12,634 bases of DNA from Porphyromonadaceae bacterium UBA7332 (GCA_002471225.1 DKPO01000045.1:56834-69467); one strand, 5' to 3'. Numbered from the stretch's first letter, positions 1 through 8,364 are shown. A program made the numbers and translations. The notes: generated by a model not told the origin, from the sequence alone.

Positions 1-40
1 ATATCTGCCTTTTTTTATCTTATCATATTCAGCACAAAAA

Positions 41-388
41 TTAGTTTGTTGCCGAATCTTGCTGTGTAGTTGCAGGAGTTTCAAATCCCGGAGCTGCAAG
101 AGCCGGATCTGTTTGAGCTGCTTCATTCACTTGATTAACAATTTCCGAAGCTGTACTCTGTTGAGACTTAGGCAATGCCCAAGAAGAAAGAATACAAAGA
201 ATCATGATTGCACCAGCAAGAGTCCATGTTGCTTTCTCCAAAAAATCAGCAGTTTTTGGAGCGCCCATAATTTGATTTGATGAAGAAAATCCTGCAGAAA
301 GACCTCCACCCTTAGAGTTTTGTACTAAAACAATAAGGACCATCAAGATCGAAGCAACAAGGATGAAAATAGTTAATGCGGTATACAT
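41..388 (-). CDS. secG: SecG, preprotein translocase subunit
   Basis: SecG is the small, non-essential membrane subunit of the SecYEG channel and assists SecA-driven protein export across the inner membrane. The 115-residue product has two hydrophobic segments (about residues 3-22 and 52-72). They are joined by the family's conserved loop LVQNSKGGGLSAGF (21-34), followed by the usual N-x-I-M-G-A stretch. A Q/T/A-rich tail of about 40 residues after the second membrane segment is longer than in Escherichia coli SecG and looks unstructured, which is common in Bacteroidetes. The ATG lies one base after the stop of the upstream TPR gene, so the two are surely co-transcribed and perhaps translationally coupled. 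It is the last gene of the minus-strand operon inside the window. Only 40 bases follow it, without a clear terminator hairpin. Confidence 0.95.
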   Translation of the reverse strand: MYTALTIFILVASILMVLIVLVQNSKGGGLSAGFSSSNQIMGAPKTADFLEKATWTLAGAIMILCILSSWALPKSQQSTASEIVNQVNEAAQTDPALAAPGFETPATTQQDSATN

Positions 389-389
389 C

Positions 390-1214
390 TTAATGTTGTT
401 TTTTTATGTTAGCAATTAATATTTCTAAATATCTTATTTGATCAGCAAAGTAAACACTTTTTTTTGGATATTTCAAACTTAGACTTTTAATTATTTCCAA
501 AGCCTTTTCATATCGTTTTTGCTTAATATAAATTTTAGCCAGACTCTCTGTAAGAAGGTCATCTTCTGAGGGTTCAACTTCAGATAATGAAATATCATCA
601 TCCGTATTATTTAAGCGTTCCTCATTTGAGTCAAAAGCTGAAGACAAAGCTTCTTTCAAATTATTTTCTGACTCAGAAAAACTAAGAAACTGATCAATTA
701 AATCATGATGCTCCAATTGGGTTACGCCTTCCTCCGTAGAATCATCATCCTGCATCAACGAATTCATGTAATCAGCCGCTGCATATGCTTGCTGATCTAA
801 ACACAAGTCTTCAATATCTTCATTCGTTCCGACTGTTTCCGGCAATAATTCACACATAGGTTCATTCTTACCTTTGGTACTAAAAAAAGAATCAATCAGA
901 TTTAAGGCATCAACCGTTGTCAGCTCTTTACAAGGAGCCACATTCTTTTTTTCCATATAGGATTGAAAAACACTATTCCATCCCAAATGAGTATTTGCAA
1001 GAAATCTAAACAGTAACTCCTTATCCTGAATTAACAGAGCGGTTCTTTTTAACTCAGAGACGAATTGTTCGTCATGTGTGTTTTGAAGTAATCTCAAATA
1101 GACTAAACGGACTAAATCAAAGGCCGGGTATTCTTTAATAATATCCATCAGCATTTCTTTTTCGATAGGTAAATTACCTTGTAAATGCTTATAAAATATA
1201 TCTTTTACATCCAT
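390..1214 (-). CDS. TPR-containing protein of unknown function
   Basis: I do not recognise a named function. The 274-residue protein has no signal peptide or membrane segment and is probably cytoplasmic. It starts with a helical region (1-110). A very acidic, low-complexity middle follows (about 125-222, with runs of D and E). The C-terminus carries one recognisable tetratricopeptide-type helix pair (about 220-253; L-x-x-S-L-A-K-I-Y-I-K-Q-K-R-Y-E-K-A-L-E), which usually mediates protein contacts. I chose the ATG at 1214 because it sits four bases after the lptE stop. An ATG nine codons upstream at 1241 would overlap lptE and adds no domain. The gene is wedged between lptE and secG with almost no spacing. 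An envelope-related or secretion-related role is therefore possible, but only from context. Confidence 0.75.
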   Translation of the reverse strand: MDVKDIFYKHLQGNLPIEKEMLMDIIKEYPAFDLVRLVYLRLLQNTHDEQFVSELKRTALLIQDKELLFRFLANTHLGWNSVFQSYMEKKNVAPCKELTTVDALNLIDSFFSTKGKNEPMCELLPETVGTNEDIEDLCLDQQAYAAADYMNSLMQDDDSTEEGVTQLEHHDLIDQFLSFSESENNLKEALSSAFDSNEERLNNTDDDISLSEVEPSEDDLLTESLAKIYIKQKRYEKALEIIKSLSLKYPKKSVYFADQIRYLEILIANIKKQH

Positions 1215-1218
1215 AGCT

Positions 1219-1722
1219 TTACCAATTTGCCACTGTAGCATTAAAGATTTGGTCTGTCAACTCATCAACAATCTTCTTTATTAACTCATCCTGAACCTGA
1301 TTAAGCATTAAATTACTATTAAAATCCTGGAATGCGCTAAATGTTTGTTCAAAGTCCTGACTCGGATCTACTTTATTTGTAAATTTCACATTTACAGCAA
1401 CTGTTAAACGAGTAATCGCAGCATATGCATCGGCCTGAACAGCCTGAGGAGTCAGATCATATCTGGTAATGGCGCCTTCAATAAGCAGATCGCCACCGGT
1501 TTTCACAAAATTAAGTCGGGTCTGACTTGCAAAACGATCTTTTAATCCTTCATCAAACGCAATAGCTAATGGTGTATAGACTAATGGTGCTTTAATTGGG
1601 AAATTCTCAATTGTTATCGTTTTTACTTTTGTATAATCAATTGAAGCTCCATTAAATTTATAGGATACATAACATGATGTAAATAGCACCATTGTCAAAA
1701 TATACAATATCTTATTTCTCAT
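1219..1722 (-). CDS. lptE: LptE-family outer-membrane lipoprotein (LPS assembly)
   Basis: LptE-family lipoproteins sit in the outer membrane and plug the LptD barrel that inserts lipopolysaccharide into the outer leaflet. The 167-residue product begins with a short charged and hydrophobic signal sequence (1-16) ending in the lipobox F-T-S-C, so Cys17 is the predicted lipidated residue. The body fits the Bacteroidetes LptE pattern: an early IDYTKVKTITIENF strand, then P-L-V-Y-T-P-L-A-I-A-F-D-E-G-L-K-D-R-F, a GDLLIEGAI strand near 77-85, and a C-terminal amphipathic helix with DELTDQIFNATVANW. The gene starts 11 bases after the sigma-54 activator stop and is followed closely by the TPR gene. 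Assignment rests on recognising the family pattern and the envelope-gene context. Bacteroidetes LptE proteins are divergent from the E. coli one, so the exact role is inferred. Confidence 0.84.
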   Translation of the reverse strand: MRNKILYILTMVLFTSCYVSYKFNGASIDYTKVKTITIENFPIKAPLVYTPLAIAFDEGLKDRFASQTRLNFVKTGGDLLIEGAITRYDLTPQAVQADAYAAITRLTVAVNVKFTNKVDPSQDFEQTFSAFQDFNSNLMLNQVQDELIKKIVDELTDQIFNATVANW

Positions 1723-1733
1723 TGATTCAGTTG

Positions 1734-2975
1734 TTATTCTAATCCATATTCTTTTATTTTCCGATACAATGTCCGTTCTGATATTTTCAGTTCCGCAGCC
1801 GCCGGCTTTCTTTTGCCTTTAAACTTATGCAAAGCTCTGATAATAGCCTCTTTTTCCATATCTTCAAGCGATATAGACTCATCATGAACTTCTTCTGTAT
1901 CAGCAAAATCCGAGATATGAGGATGTGTATTGATATCTCTGATCTCTATCGTAGGTTGCGACATGATCGGTGTGAGAGATGTTTCATTTTTAACCGGCAC
2001 TGAAGCCGATTGAACCTGCATGTCGCCTGAGCGGGTATTTTTACCTATCAATTCATGAACAATTGCTTTCAAGTCATTAACCTCCTTTTTCATATCAAAC
2101 AAAATCTGATAAATAATCTCTCTCTCTTTTTCAAAATTATGAGATTCTTCTTTTTTTGCTTGTACAGCAGGAAGTAATGCTTTCTGATTTTCGGGAAGAT
2201 AATAACTCAGGATTGCAGGAGTTATTTCACGCTCTGTCTCGATAATGGAAATTTGTTCAGCTATATTCTTTAATTGACGGACATTTCCCGGGAATGTATA
2301 ATGCAATAATTCTCTTTTGGCTAATTCAGTAAGTTGCACCGGAGGCATTCTATATTTTTGAGAAAAGTCGGAGGCAAATTTGCGAAAAAGCATCAGGATA
2401 TCGTCTCCCCTATCACGCAATGGTGGTATTTGAATAGGGACTGTGTTCAAACGATAAAAAAGATCTTCGCGGAATTTTCCATCCTGAATCGCTTTTATCA
2501 TGTTTACATTTGTTGCTGCAACAACTCTCACGTTTGTTTTCTCTACCTTAGAAGATCCGACACGCATATACTCGCCTGTTTCGAGAACTCTTAACAGTCT
2601 AGCCTGTGTTGCCAAAGGTAACTCCCCTACTTCATCCAGAAAAATTGTTCCATTATTGGCATACTCAAAATAGCCTTTTCTATCATTTAAAGCTCCGGTA
2701 AACGAACCTTTTTCATGTCCAAACAATTCAGAATCAATTGTTCCTTCAGGAATAGCGCCACAATTGACAGCAATGTAAGATCCATGTTTTCTGTGACTAA
2801 ACTGATGTATTATCTGAGGGAAATTCTCTTTACCCACACCACTCTCACCGGTAATTAAAACTGAAAGATCCGTTGGTGCTACTTGTAGTGCGATATCCAA
2901 AGCGCGATTCAAACCTTCAGAATTACCGATAATACCAAAACGCTGCTTTACAGAGATAAGATCCGGTTTCGCCAT
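1734..2975 (-). CDS. Sigma-54-dependent transcriptional activator (enhancer-binding protein)
   Basis: This AAA+ ATPase remodels sigma-54 RNA polymerase to open promoters. In the 413-residue protein the AAA+ domain starts almost at once (about 12-260). It has Walker A GESGVGKE (43-50), the sigma-54 contact loop GSFTGA (90-95; Ser replaces the usual Ala), Walker B IFLDE (111-115), the FREDLFYRL arginine-finger region (168-176) and FPGNVRQL (228-235). A polar linker with a likely coiled coil (about 278-315) leads to a Fis-type helix-turn-helix (about 370-413; KRKPAAAELKISERTLYRKIKEYGL). There is no N-terminal receiver, PAS or GAF domain, so it is not a classical response regulator. It is the first gene of the lptE-secG operon. 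Its target promoters cannot be told from this window, since no clear sigma-54 site (TGGC-N8-TTGC) was seen. Confidence 0.94.
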   Translation of the reverse strand: MAKPDLISVKQRFGIIGNSEGLNRALDIALQVAPTDLSVLITGESGVGKENFPQIIHQFSHRKHGSYIAVNCGAIPEGTIDSELFGHEKGSFTGALNDRKGYFEYANNGTIFLDEVGELPLATQARLLRVLETGEYMRVGSSKVEKTNVRVVAATNVNMIKAIQDGKFREDLFYRLNTVPIQIPPLRDRGDDILMLFRKFASDFSQKYRMPPVQLTELAKRELLHYTFPGNVRQLKNIAEQISIIETEREITPAILSYYLPENQKALLPAVQAKKEESHNFEKEREIIYQILFDMKKEVNDLKAIVHELIGKNTRSGDMQVQSASVPVKNETSLTPIMSQPTIEIRDINTHPHISDFADTEEVHDESISLEDMEKEAIIRALHKFKGKRKPAAAELKISERTLYRKIKEYGLE

Positions 2976-3005
2976 ATATTCTAGAATTCATTTTTAATAC
3001 AACTA

Positions 3006-3013
3006 CAAAGATA
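3006..3013 (-). promoter_or_regulatory. Candidate Bacteroidetes -7 box for the activator-lptE-secG operon
   Basis: Read on the minus strand this is TATCTTTG, a full match to the Bacteroidetes -7 element TAnnTTTG. Transcription would start near 3000, about 25 bases before the ATG at 2975. No good TTTG -33 box is present. The 12-bp palindrome TCAGAATTCTGA (3030-3041) occupies roughly that place, so an activator or repressor may act there. Confidence 0.5.
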
Positions 3014-3177
3014 ATCAAAATATTAGAACTCAGAATTCTGAACAATCTAAAGATCCCCCGAATAAATGAGTAAGAATTCAAATAAAATAATAAGTCTATC
3101 GCATAAACTTCCTAATATAAAATTATAACCAAATCCGTTTTTTAAGAACATTTACACATTCCCCAAAAAGAATATTG

Positions 3178-3185
3178 TACTTTTG
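3178..3185 (+). promoter_or_regulatory. Candidate Bacteroidetes -7 box for rsmA
   Basis: TACTTTTG fits the TAnnTTTG consensus exactly and lies about 100 bases before the rsmA ATG. The predicted start near 3191 would give a leader of about 90 bases. The -33 element is weak; the closest candidate is TTTAC at 3151. Confidence 0.5.
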
Positions 3186-3282
3186 TATGTTATTTATTCA
3201 TAAGCTATCGGATGTTGCAATATCAGATCCATAGTTTATTTCAAGCTATTTAGCTAATTTTTAAATCCTAAACATACAGGTA

Positions 3283-4077
3283 ATGATTAATAAAGTTCGA
3301 CCAAAAAAATTTCTCGGACAGCATTTTTTGACAGACTTAACTATTGCTGAACGAATTGCAGATACACTTTCCGAGTACAAACAACTTCCTGTTCTTGAAG
3401 TTGGTCCGGGAATGGGAGTACTTACTCAGTTCATGATCGAAAAGGGATACAATCTGAAAGTAGTCGAACTTGATCGTGAATCGGTTCCTTATCTGGAACA
3501 ACATTTCCCTGCACTTGCAAACAGAATTATCGAAGCAGATTTCCTTACTCTTAATTTGAAAGATATATTTGAAGGAGAGTTCTGCCTGATTGGAAACTAT
3601 CCTTATAATATTTCGAGTCAGATATTCTTTAAAGTATTGGAGAATAAAGAAATTATACCTGTATGCTCAGGAATGATACAAAAAGAAGTCGCAGAACGTA
3701 TGGCTGCCAAACCCGGGACAAAAGCTTATGGTATTTTAACTGTACTTATGCAAGCTTACTATGACATCGAATACCTTTTCACTGTTTCTGAAAACGTTTT
3801 CAACCCACCTCCAAAAGTTAAATCAGCCGTAATACGAATGGTACGCAATGACAATAAAAAAATGATTTGCGATGAGAAACTATTCAAAACCGTAGTAAAA
3901 ACATCTTTTAATCAAAGACGCAAAACATTACGTAATTCTTTAAAAGCTCTCTGCGGTAAAGAGTGTCCGATATTTGAACAGGAGTTATTCAATAAACGTC
4001 CTGAACAACTATCTGTCGATGCGTTCCAAGAGTTAACCAACTCATTGGCACCCTATATTATCACACAACAAAAATAA
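3283..4077 (+). CDS. rsmA: 16S rRNA dimethyladenosine transferase RsmA (KsgA)
   Basis: RsmA uses S-adenosylmethionine to dimethylate two adjacent adenines in the 3'-terminal helix of 16S rRNA, a late step and checkpoint in small-subunit assembly. The 264-residue product has full family length. It shows PKKFLGQHFL (7-16), the SAM-binding motif I EVGPGMGVLT (39-48), the acidic end of motif II VELD (61-64), the catalytic motif IV NYPYN (105-109; Tyr replaces the more common Leu), FNPPPKV (173-179), and the C-terminal NQRRKTLRNSL (210-220) and RPEQLS (239-244). The start ATG is followed immediately by the conserved N-terminus. It has its own candidate promoter and is followed 27 bases later by mgtE, so the two probably share a transcript. 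Nothing indicates inactivation. Confidence 0.97.
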   Translation: MINKVRPKKFLGQHFLTDLTIAERIADTLSEYKQLPVLEVGPGMGVLTQFMIEKGYNLKVVELDRESVPYLEQHFPALANRIIEADFLTLNLKDIFEGEFCLIGNYPYNISSQIFFKVLENKEIIPVCSGMIQKEVAERMAAKPGTKAYGILTVLMQAYYDIEYLFTVSENVFNPPPKVKSAVIRMVRNDNKKMICDEKLFKTVVKTSFNQRRKTLRNSLKALCGKECPIFEQELFNKRPEQLSVDAFQELTNSLAPYIITQQK

Positions 4078-4104
4078 AGTTATCACTAAAAACAAAATAC
4101 GAAT

Positions 4105-5457
4105 ATGAGTATGTTTGAACCAAATAAAGAGTTTATAGGAAAGTTGCAATCATGTATTTCAGAAAAGAATGATCATGGTACGTTACAACTCCTAGAAGGA
4201 CTTCATGCGGCAGACATAGCGGAACTATATAACGAATTAGATGTAGAAGAAGCCAAGTATTTGTATTTACTCTTAGAAGGCGAAAAAGCAGCCGATGCTT
4301 TAATGGAACTAGACGAAGATGATCGTGAAGAATTACTTGAGTCTGTTCCCAGCGAAATCATTGCGCGACATTTTGTCGATAACATGGATACTGATGATGC
4401 CGTTGAGCTGATTCGTGAACTGGACGAAGATGAGCAGGAAGAAGTCTTATCACACATTGAAGACGTAGAACAGGCAGGAGACATTGTGGACTTATTAAAG
4501 TATGATGTCGACACAGCCGGAGGGATAATGGGTACAGAAATGATCATTGTTAATGAAGAATGGAGTATGCCTGAATGTCTCAAAGAAATGCGAAATCAAG
4601 CAGAGGAAATGGAAAATATTTATCACATCTACGTTGTAGATGAAGATAATAAATTGAAAGGTATATTCCCTCTGAAAAAAATGATTACCAGCCCATCCGT
4701 TTCACGTGTTAAACATGTAATGGTTAAAGATCCTATATCTGTCAAAGTAGATACTCCTATTGATGAAGTTTCTCATGTATTTGAAAGATATGACCTTGTT
4801 GCCATACCTGTTATTGACAGTATCGGCCGTTTAGTTGGTCAGATTACGGTAGACGACGTTATGGATGAAATGATTGAGCAATCTGAAAGAGATTATCAGT
4901 TAGCATCTGGTATCTCGCAGGATGTAGAATCCTCAGACAACGTTTTAGTTCAGACCAGCGCACGTCTTCCATGGTTAGTTATCGGCATGATTGGAGGGTT
5001 AAGCAACTCTGTGATATTAGGCAAATTCGAATCCTTTTTTGCCACTAATCCTAAAATGGCTCTTTTTATCCCTTTAATCGGGGGAACCGGAGGTAATGTC
5101 GGCATACAATCTTCAGCTATTGTCGTCCAAGGTTTAGCCAACAAGACATTAAACATAAGCAAAATCTGGGTTCAGGTTATAAAAGAAGCCGCAGTAGCTC
5201 TTATTAATGCCAGCATGATTTCACTACTGGTTTTCCTTTATAACTGGTTTATGTTCGGTACAAATACCGTAACCTATTCCGTATCAATTTCGCTTTTCGC
5301 AGTCGTCATGTTCGCCTCTATTTTCGGAACATTAGTTCCTTTAACATTAGAAAGATTTAAAATAGACCCGGCTATAGCAACCGGTCCTTTTATCACTATT
5401 ACAAATGATATAATCGGGATGCTTATATATATGGGTGTTAGCTCATTATTATCGTAA
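4105..5457 (+). CDS. mgtE: Magnesium transporter MgtE
   Basis: MgtE is a homodimeric inner-membrane Mg2+ channel whose cytosolic domains bind Mg2+ and close the pore when the ion is plentiful. The 450-residue product has the normal domain order. An acidic MgtE N domain (about 20-130) is rich in Asp/Glu, as expected for Mg2+ sensing. A pair of CBS domains follows (about 138-258). The membrane part (about 285-450) has five helices, including the pore motif GGTGGNVGIQSS (326-337) and the DPAIATGPFIT...ND stretch (421-435) that supplies the ion-site aspartate. DTAGGIM (136-142), the usual start of the CBS region, is intact. It follows rsmA by 27 bases. No strong terminator was found behind it, so some read-through into the DUF349 gene is likely. 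Confidence 0.97.
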   Translation: MSMFEPNKEFIGKLQSCISEKNDHGTLQLLEGLHAADIAELYNELDVEEAKYLYLLLEGEKAADALMELDEDDREELLESVPSEIIARHFVDNMDTDDAVELIRELDEDEQEEVLSHIEDVEQAGDIVDLLKYDVDTAGGIMGTEMIIVNEEWSMPECLKEMRNQAEEMENIYHIYVVDEDNKLKGIFPLKKMITSPSVSRVKHVMVKDPISVKVDTPIDEVSHVFERYDLVAIPVIDSIGRLVGQITVDDVMDEMIEQSERDYQLASGISQDVESSDNVLVQTSARLPWLVIGMIGGLSNSVILGKFESFFATNPKMALFIPLIGGTGGNVGIQSSAIVVQGLANKTLNISKIWVQVIKEAAVALINASMISLLVFLYNWFMFGTNTVTYSVSISLFAVVMFASIFGTLVPLTLERFKIDPAIATGPFITITNDIIGMLIYMGVSSLLS

Positions 5458-5543
5458 ATAACAGCTTATAATTTATGTAATATATAATTTTTTATGTTTA
5501 TTTGCGAACAGAAGTAAATTACTCACAACAATTCAGAGATACT

Positions 5544-7340
5544 ATGATGGATGCGCAAGAAACCAAGGATATTCTTTTAGATGAGAACTTGGATAGCTCA
5601 CTGGATCAGCAATCAGCTGTAGATGTAGAAGTAGCATTCGAACAATATGCTACAAAATCAGAAGTTATTAACCGTATGAATACCCTTTTAGCGGAAAACA
5701 TCGAAAAAGCTAAATCGGAAATTGACTACCTGAAGCAATGCTACTACAAAATGCGCAAGCAGGAAGTTGAAGAAGAGCGTGCTAAATTCGTTGAGGAATC
5801 AGGTTCTGAAGCTGATTTTAATCCGCAAAAAGACGAAACGGAAGAAGTTTTTAAAGAACTTCTCAACCAATTCAAAGAGAAGAGAGCTTTACTTCTCAAA
5901 GAAAAACAGCAAATCAAAGAAGACAACCTTGCTCGCAAACTCAAATTAATAGACGAACTGAAGCAATTAACTGAAGATGCAGATGATGTTAGCAAAAAAT
6001 ATCAGGATTTTCAGACAATTCAACTTAGTTGGAGAGAAATTACCGATGTCCCTCAAAGTGAAGTTGCCGAATTATGGAAACAATATCATCATTATGTCGA
6101 AAAGTTCTATGAACTTTTGAAAATAAACAAAGAACTTCGTGACTACGACTATAAACGCAACTATGAACTTAAAACTGCTTTATGTGAAGCAGCTGAAAAA
6201 ATCATAGAAGAAGACGATGTTGTTTCAGCGTTCCATCAATTGCAAAAACTGCATGAAGAATGGAGAGAAATTGGCCCCGTTTCTAAAGATCTAAGAGAAG
6301 AATTGTGGAATCGTTTTAAAAACGCATCTACAATGATCAATAAAAAACATCAACAACACTTTGAAGACATCAAAGTAAAGGAAAAACAAAGTGAAGTTGA
6401 AAAAACTCGATTATGCGAAAAAGTGGAAGCTCTGTTAGTTGAAAAACCTTCAAGTTTTACTAAATGGGAGGAAGCAACGCAAATTCTTTTAGAAGCACAA
6501 GCTGAATGGAAAACATTAGGCTTTGCACCTAAAAAAATCAATAATGCGTTATACGACAGATTCCGAAACGCTTGTAATATATTCTTTGATGCCAAAGGGG
6601 AATTCTACACTTCTGTTAAAACACAACTAGAGACAAACCTAAAACGTAAAATCACTCTATGTGAAAAAGCAGAAGCATTAAAAGATAGTACGGAATGGCG
6701 TAAAACGACCGATAAATTAATCGCTTTACAAAAAGAGTGGAAAACAATCGGAGCTACTTCCAGAAAACACTCTGATGAGGTATGGAAACGATTTATCTCG
6801 GCTTGTGATTATTTCTTCGACAGAAAGAATAAAGAGCAATCTTCTCTTAAAGATGAAGAAAAGGATAATCTTGCTAAGAAAAAAGAACTTATTGATGAAT
6901 TAAAGGCTATCTCTGTAGAAGATTTAACTACTCAAAAAGTTCGTGATATCATCACTAAGTTCAACGCAATCGGCCACGTTCCGTTTAAGGATAAAGACAA
7001 AGTCTACAAAGAATTTCATTCAATTGTTGACAAATGTTTTGCCTCATTGAATACAAGCAAATCAAAACATAGAGTTGACTCATTCTCAGCAACTGTTGAA
7101 CAGTTAAATGCTGAAGATAACAAATCAAATCTTCTAAGAGAGAGAGACAAATTGATGCGTCATTTCGAACACATTCGTACAGAACTAAAAACTTACGAAA
7201 ACAATATCGGATTCCTGACATCATCCAGCCGCTCCGGAAACAGTTTAGTAAAAGACCTGGAAAAGAAAATTGAAAAACTAAAAGAAGAAATGAACGTCAT
7301 TGTTCAAAAAGTAGAAATTATCGACAATAAATTGAATTAG
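5544..7340 (+). CDS. DUF349-repeat coiled-coil protein
   Basis: This 598-residue, highly charged, Lys/Glu-rich protein has no signal peptide or membrane helix and is probably cytoplasmic. After an acidic start and a helical stretch (about 35-125) it carries five DUF349-type helical repeats, at about 133-193, 208-271, 286-352, 370-428 and 446-502. The middle ones carry the hallmark W-x-x-I/L-G (for example EEWREIG, AEWKTLG, KEWKTIG) and an LW/VW-x-x-F motif. A C-terminal coiled coil follows (about 525-598). The biochemical role of DUF349 proteins is not established. I chose the ATG at 5544 (a second ATG follows at 5547). A TTG at 5502 would add 14 residues but falls near a weak promoter-like TATGTTTA (5493-5500). 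ilvE begins one base after its stop, so the two are co-transcribed. Confidence 0.88.
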   Translation: MMDAQETKDILLDENLDSSLDQQSAVDVEVAFEQYATKSEVINRMNTLLAENIEKAKSEIDYLKQCYYKMRKQEVEEERAKFVEESGSEADFNPQKDETEEVFKELLNQFKEKRALLLKEKQQIKEDNLARKLKLIDELKQLTEDADDVSKKYQDFQTIQLSWREITDVPQSEVAELWKQYHHYVEKFYELLKINKELRDYDYKRNYELKTALCEAAEKIIEEDDVVSAFHQLQKLHEEWREIGPVSKDLREELWNRFKNASTMINKKHQQHFEDIKVKEKQSEVEKTRLCEKVEALLVEKPSSFTKWEEATQILLEAQAEWKTLGFAPKKINNALYDRFRNACNIFFDAKGEFYTSVKTQLETNLKRKITLCEKAEALKDSTEWRKTTDKLIALQKEWKTIGATSRKHSDEVWKRFISACDYFFDRKNKEQSSLKDEEKDNLAKKKELIDELKAISVEDLTTQKVRDIITKFNAIGHVPFKDKDKVYKEFHSIVDKCFASLNTSKSKHRVDSFSATVEQLNAEDNKSNLLRERDKLMRHFEHIRTELKTYENNIGFLTSSSRSGNSLVKDLEKKIEKLKEEMNVIVQKVEIIDNKLN

Positions 7341-7341
7341 A

Positions 7342-8364
7342 ATGAGTAAAGAAATTGAATGGTCTGAATTAGGTTTTGGTTACATGCCTACAGACTTCAA
7401 TGTTCGCTGCCATTTCAAAGATGGAGCATGGGGGAACATTGAAAAATACGATACAGAATACATTAATTTAAACATGGCTGCAACTTGTCTTCATTATGGG
7501 CAAGAAGCATTTGAAGGATTGAAAGCTTTTCGTGGAAAAGACGGTAAAATCCGCGTTTTCCGTTTAGAAGAAAATGCAAAAAGACTTCAGCATTCATGCG
7601 ATGGCATCAAAATGGCTAAACTTCCTCTTGAGAAGTTCAAAGAAGCTGTTTTTCAAGCGATCAAATTAAATGAACGTTTTGTTCCACCTTATGGAAGTGG
7701 AGCCTCATTATATATCAGACCTCTATTAATCGGTACGAGTGCTCAGGTAGGGGTTAAACCTTCTAAAGAATATCTTTTCGTAGTATTTGTTACTCCGGTA
7801 GGACCTTATTTCAAAGCTGGTTTTAAACCGACACCGATGGTCATTCTTCGCGGATACGACCGTGCAGCTCCTCTTGGAACCGGTAAATATAAAGTCGGAG
7901 GTAACTATGCTGCAAGCTTGGCTGCTGGTGAAAGAGCTCATGAATTAGGATATTCTGCTGTATTATTCCTTGATGCGAAAGAAAAGAAATATATTGACGA
8001 ATGCGGACCTGCTAACTTCTTTGCTATCAAGAACAATACATATATTACCCCAAAATCAGAATCTATTTTACCGTCAATTACAAATGACAGTTTAATGAAG
8101 TTGGCTGAGGCAATGGGATTAAATGTTGAAAGAAGACCTATTGCAGAAGACGAATTAGCAACATTTGATGAAGCAGGTGCATGTGGTACAGCAGCTGTTA
8201 TAAGCCCTATTGAAAGAATTGATGACGTTGATGAGAATAAATCATATATTTTCTCTAAAGATGGCAAACCAGGACCAATTTGTGAAGCTCTTTATAATAA
8301 GTTGAGAGCTATTCAATATGGCGACGAACCAGATATCTTTAATTGGAACTCTATAGTAGAGTAA
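7342..8364 (+). CDS. ilvE: Branched-chain amino acid aminotransferase
   Basis: IlvE is a fold-type IV, pyridoxal-phosphate-dependent enzyme that moves amino groups between glutamate and the 2-oxo acids of leucine, isoleucine and valine, the last step of their synthesis and the first of their breakdown. The 340-residue product fits the long, eukaryote-like BCAT subfamily. It has an early GFGYMPTDFNV, LHYGQEAFEGLKAFR (50-64), the R-P-L-L-I-G-T segment (126-132), and the PLP lysine in GKYKVGGNYAAS, where Lys184 directly precedes VGGNY. It also has DECGPANFF (219-227), whose glutamate contacts the cofactor ring, and GACGTAAVISPI (279-290). It starts one base after the DUF349 gene and ends before a strong terminator. 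It is not next to other ilv or leu genes. Confidence 0.95.
   Translation: MSKEIEWSELGFGYMPTDFNVRCHFKDGAWGNIEKYDTEYINLNMAATCLHYGQEAFEGLKAFRGKDGKIRVFRLEENAKRLQHSCDGIKMAKLPLEKFKEAVFQAIKLNERFVPPYGSGASLYIRPLLIGTSAQVGVKPSKEYLFVVFVTPVGPYFKAGFKPTPMVILRGYDRAAPLGTGKYKVGGNYAASLAAGERAHELGYSAVLFLDAKEKKYIDECGPANFFAIKNNTYITPKSESILPSITNDSLMKLAEAMGLNVERRPIAEDELATFDEAGACGTAAVISPIERIDDVDENKSYIFSKDGKPGPICEALYNKLRAIQYGDEPDIFNWNSIVE

Larger units (their letters stand above)
2976..3282. promoter_or_regulatory. Divergent intergenic control region
   Basis: This 307-base AT-rich gap lies between the start of the minus-strand sigma-54 activator gene and the plus-strand rsmA gene. It holds a candidate promoter on each strand and three AGAATTC copies (2983-2989, 3032-3038, 3073-3079). 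Two of these are embedded in larger palindromes, ATTCTAGAAT at 2978-2987 (overlapping part of the first copy) and TCAGAATTCTGA at 3030-3041. No small gene or RNA was recognised in it. Confidence 0.6.

Noticed and set aside
3929..3934. TACGTA within rsmA as another array element
   Set aside because: It is a single copy within a conserved coding motif (RRKTLRNSL) with no periodic neighbours.
4046..4070. TTGGCACC near the rsmA end as a sigma-54 promoter
   Set aside because: The required TTGC/TTGCA element at the proper distance is absent, and it lies in coding sequence.
4203..4583. Ser-rich antisense reading frame opposite mgtE
   Set aside because: It is the mirror of Asp/Glu codons in the acidic N domain of MgtE and has no start signals or family features.
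5458..5500. Terminator after mgtE
   Set aside because: Only weak AT pairings were found (TTATA / TATAA), with no GC-containing stem; transcription probably continues.
5502..5543. TTG start adding 14 residues to the DUF349 protein
   Set aside because: Two in-frame ATGs follow at 5544 and 5547, and the extra residues overlap a weak promoter-like box; it remains possible but less likely.
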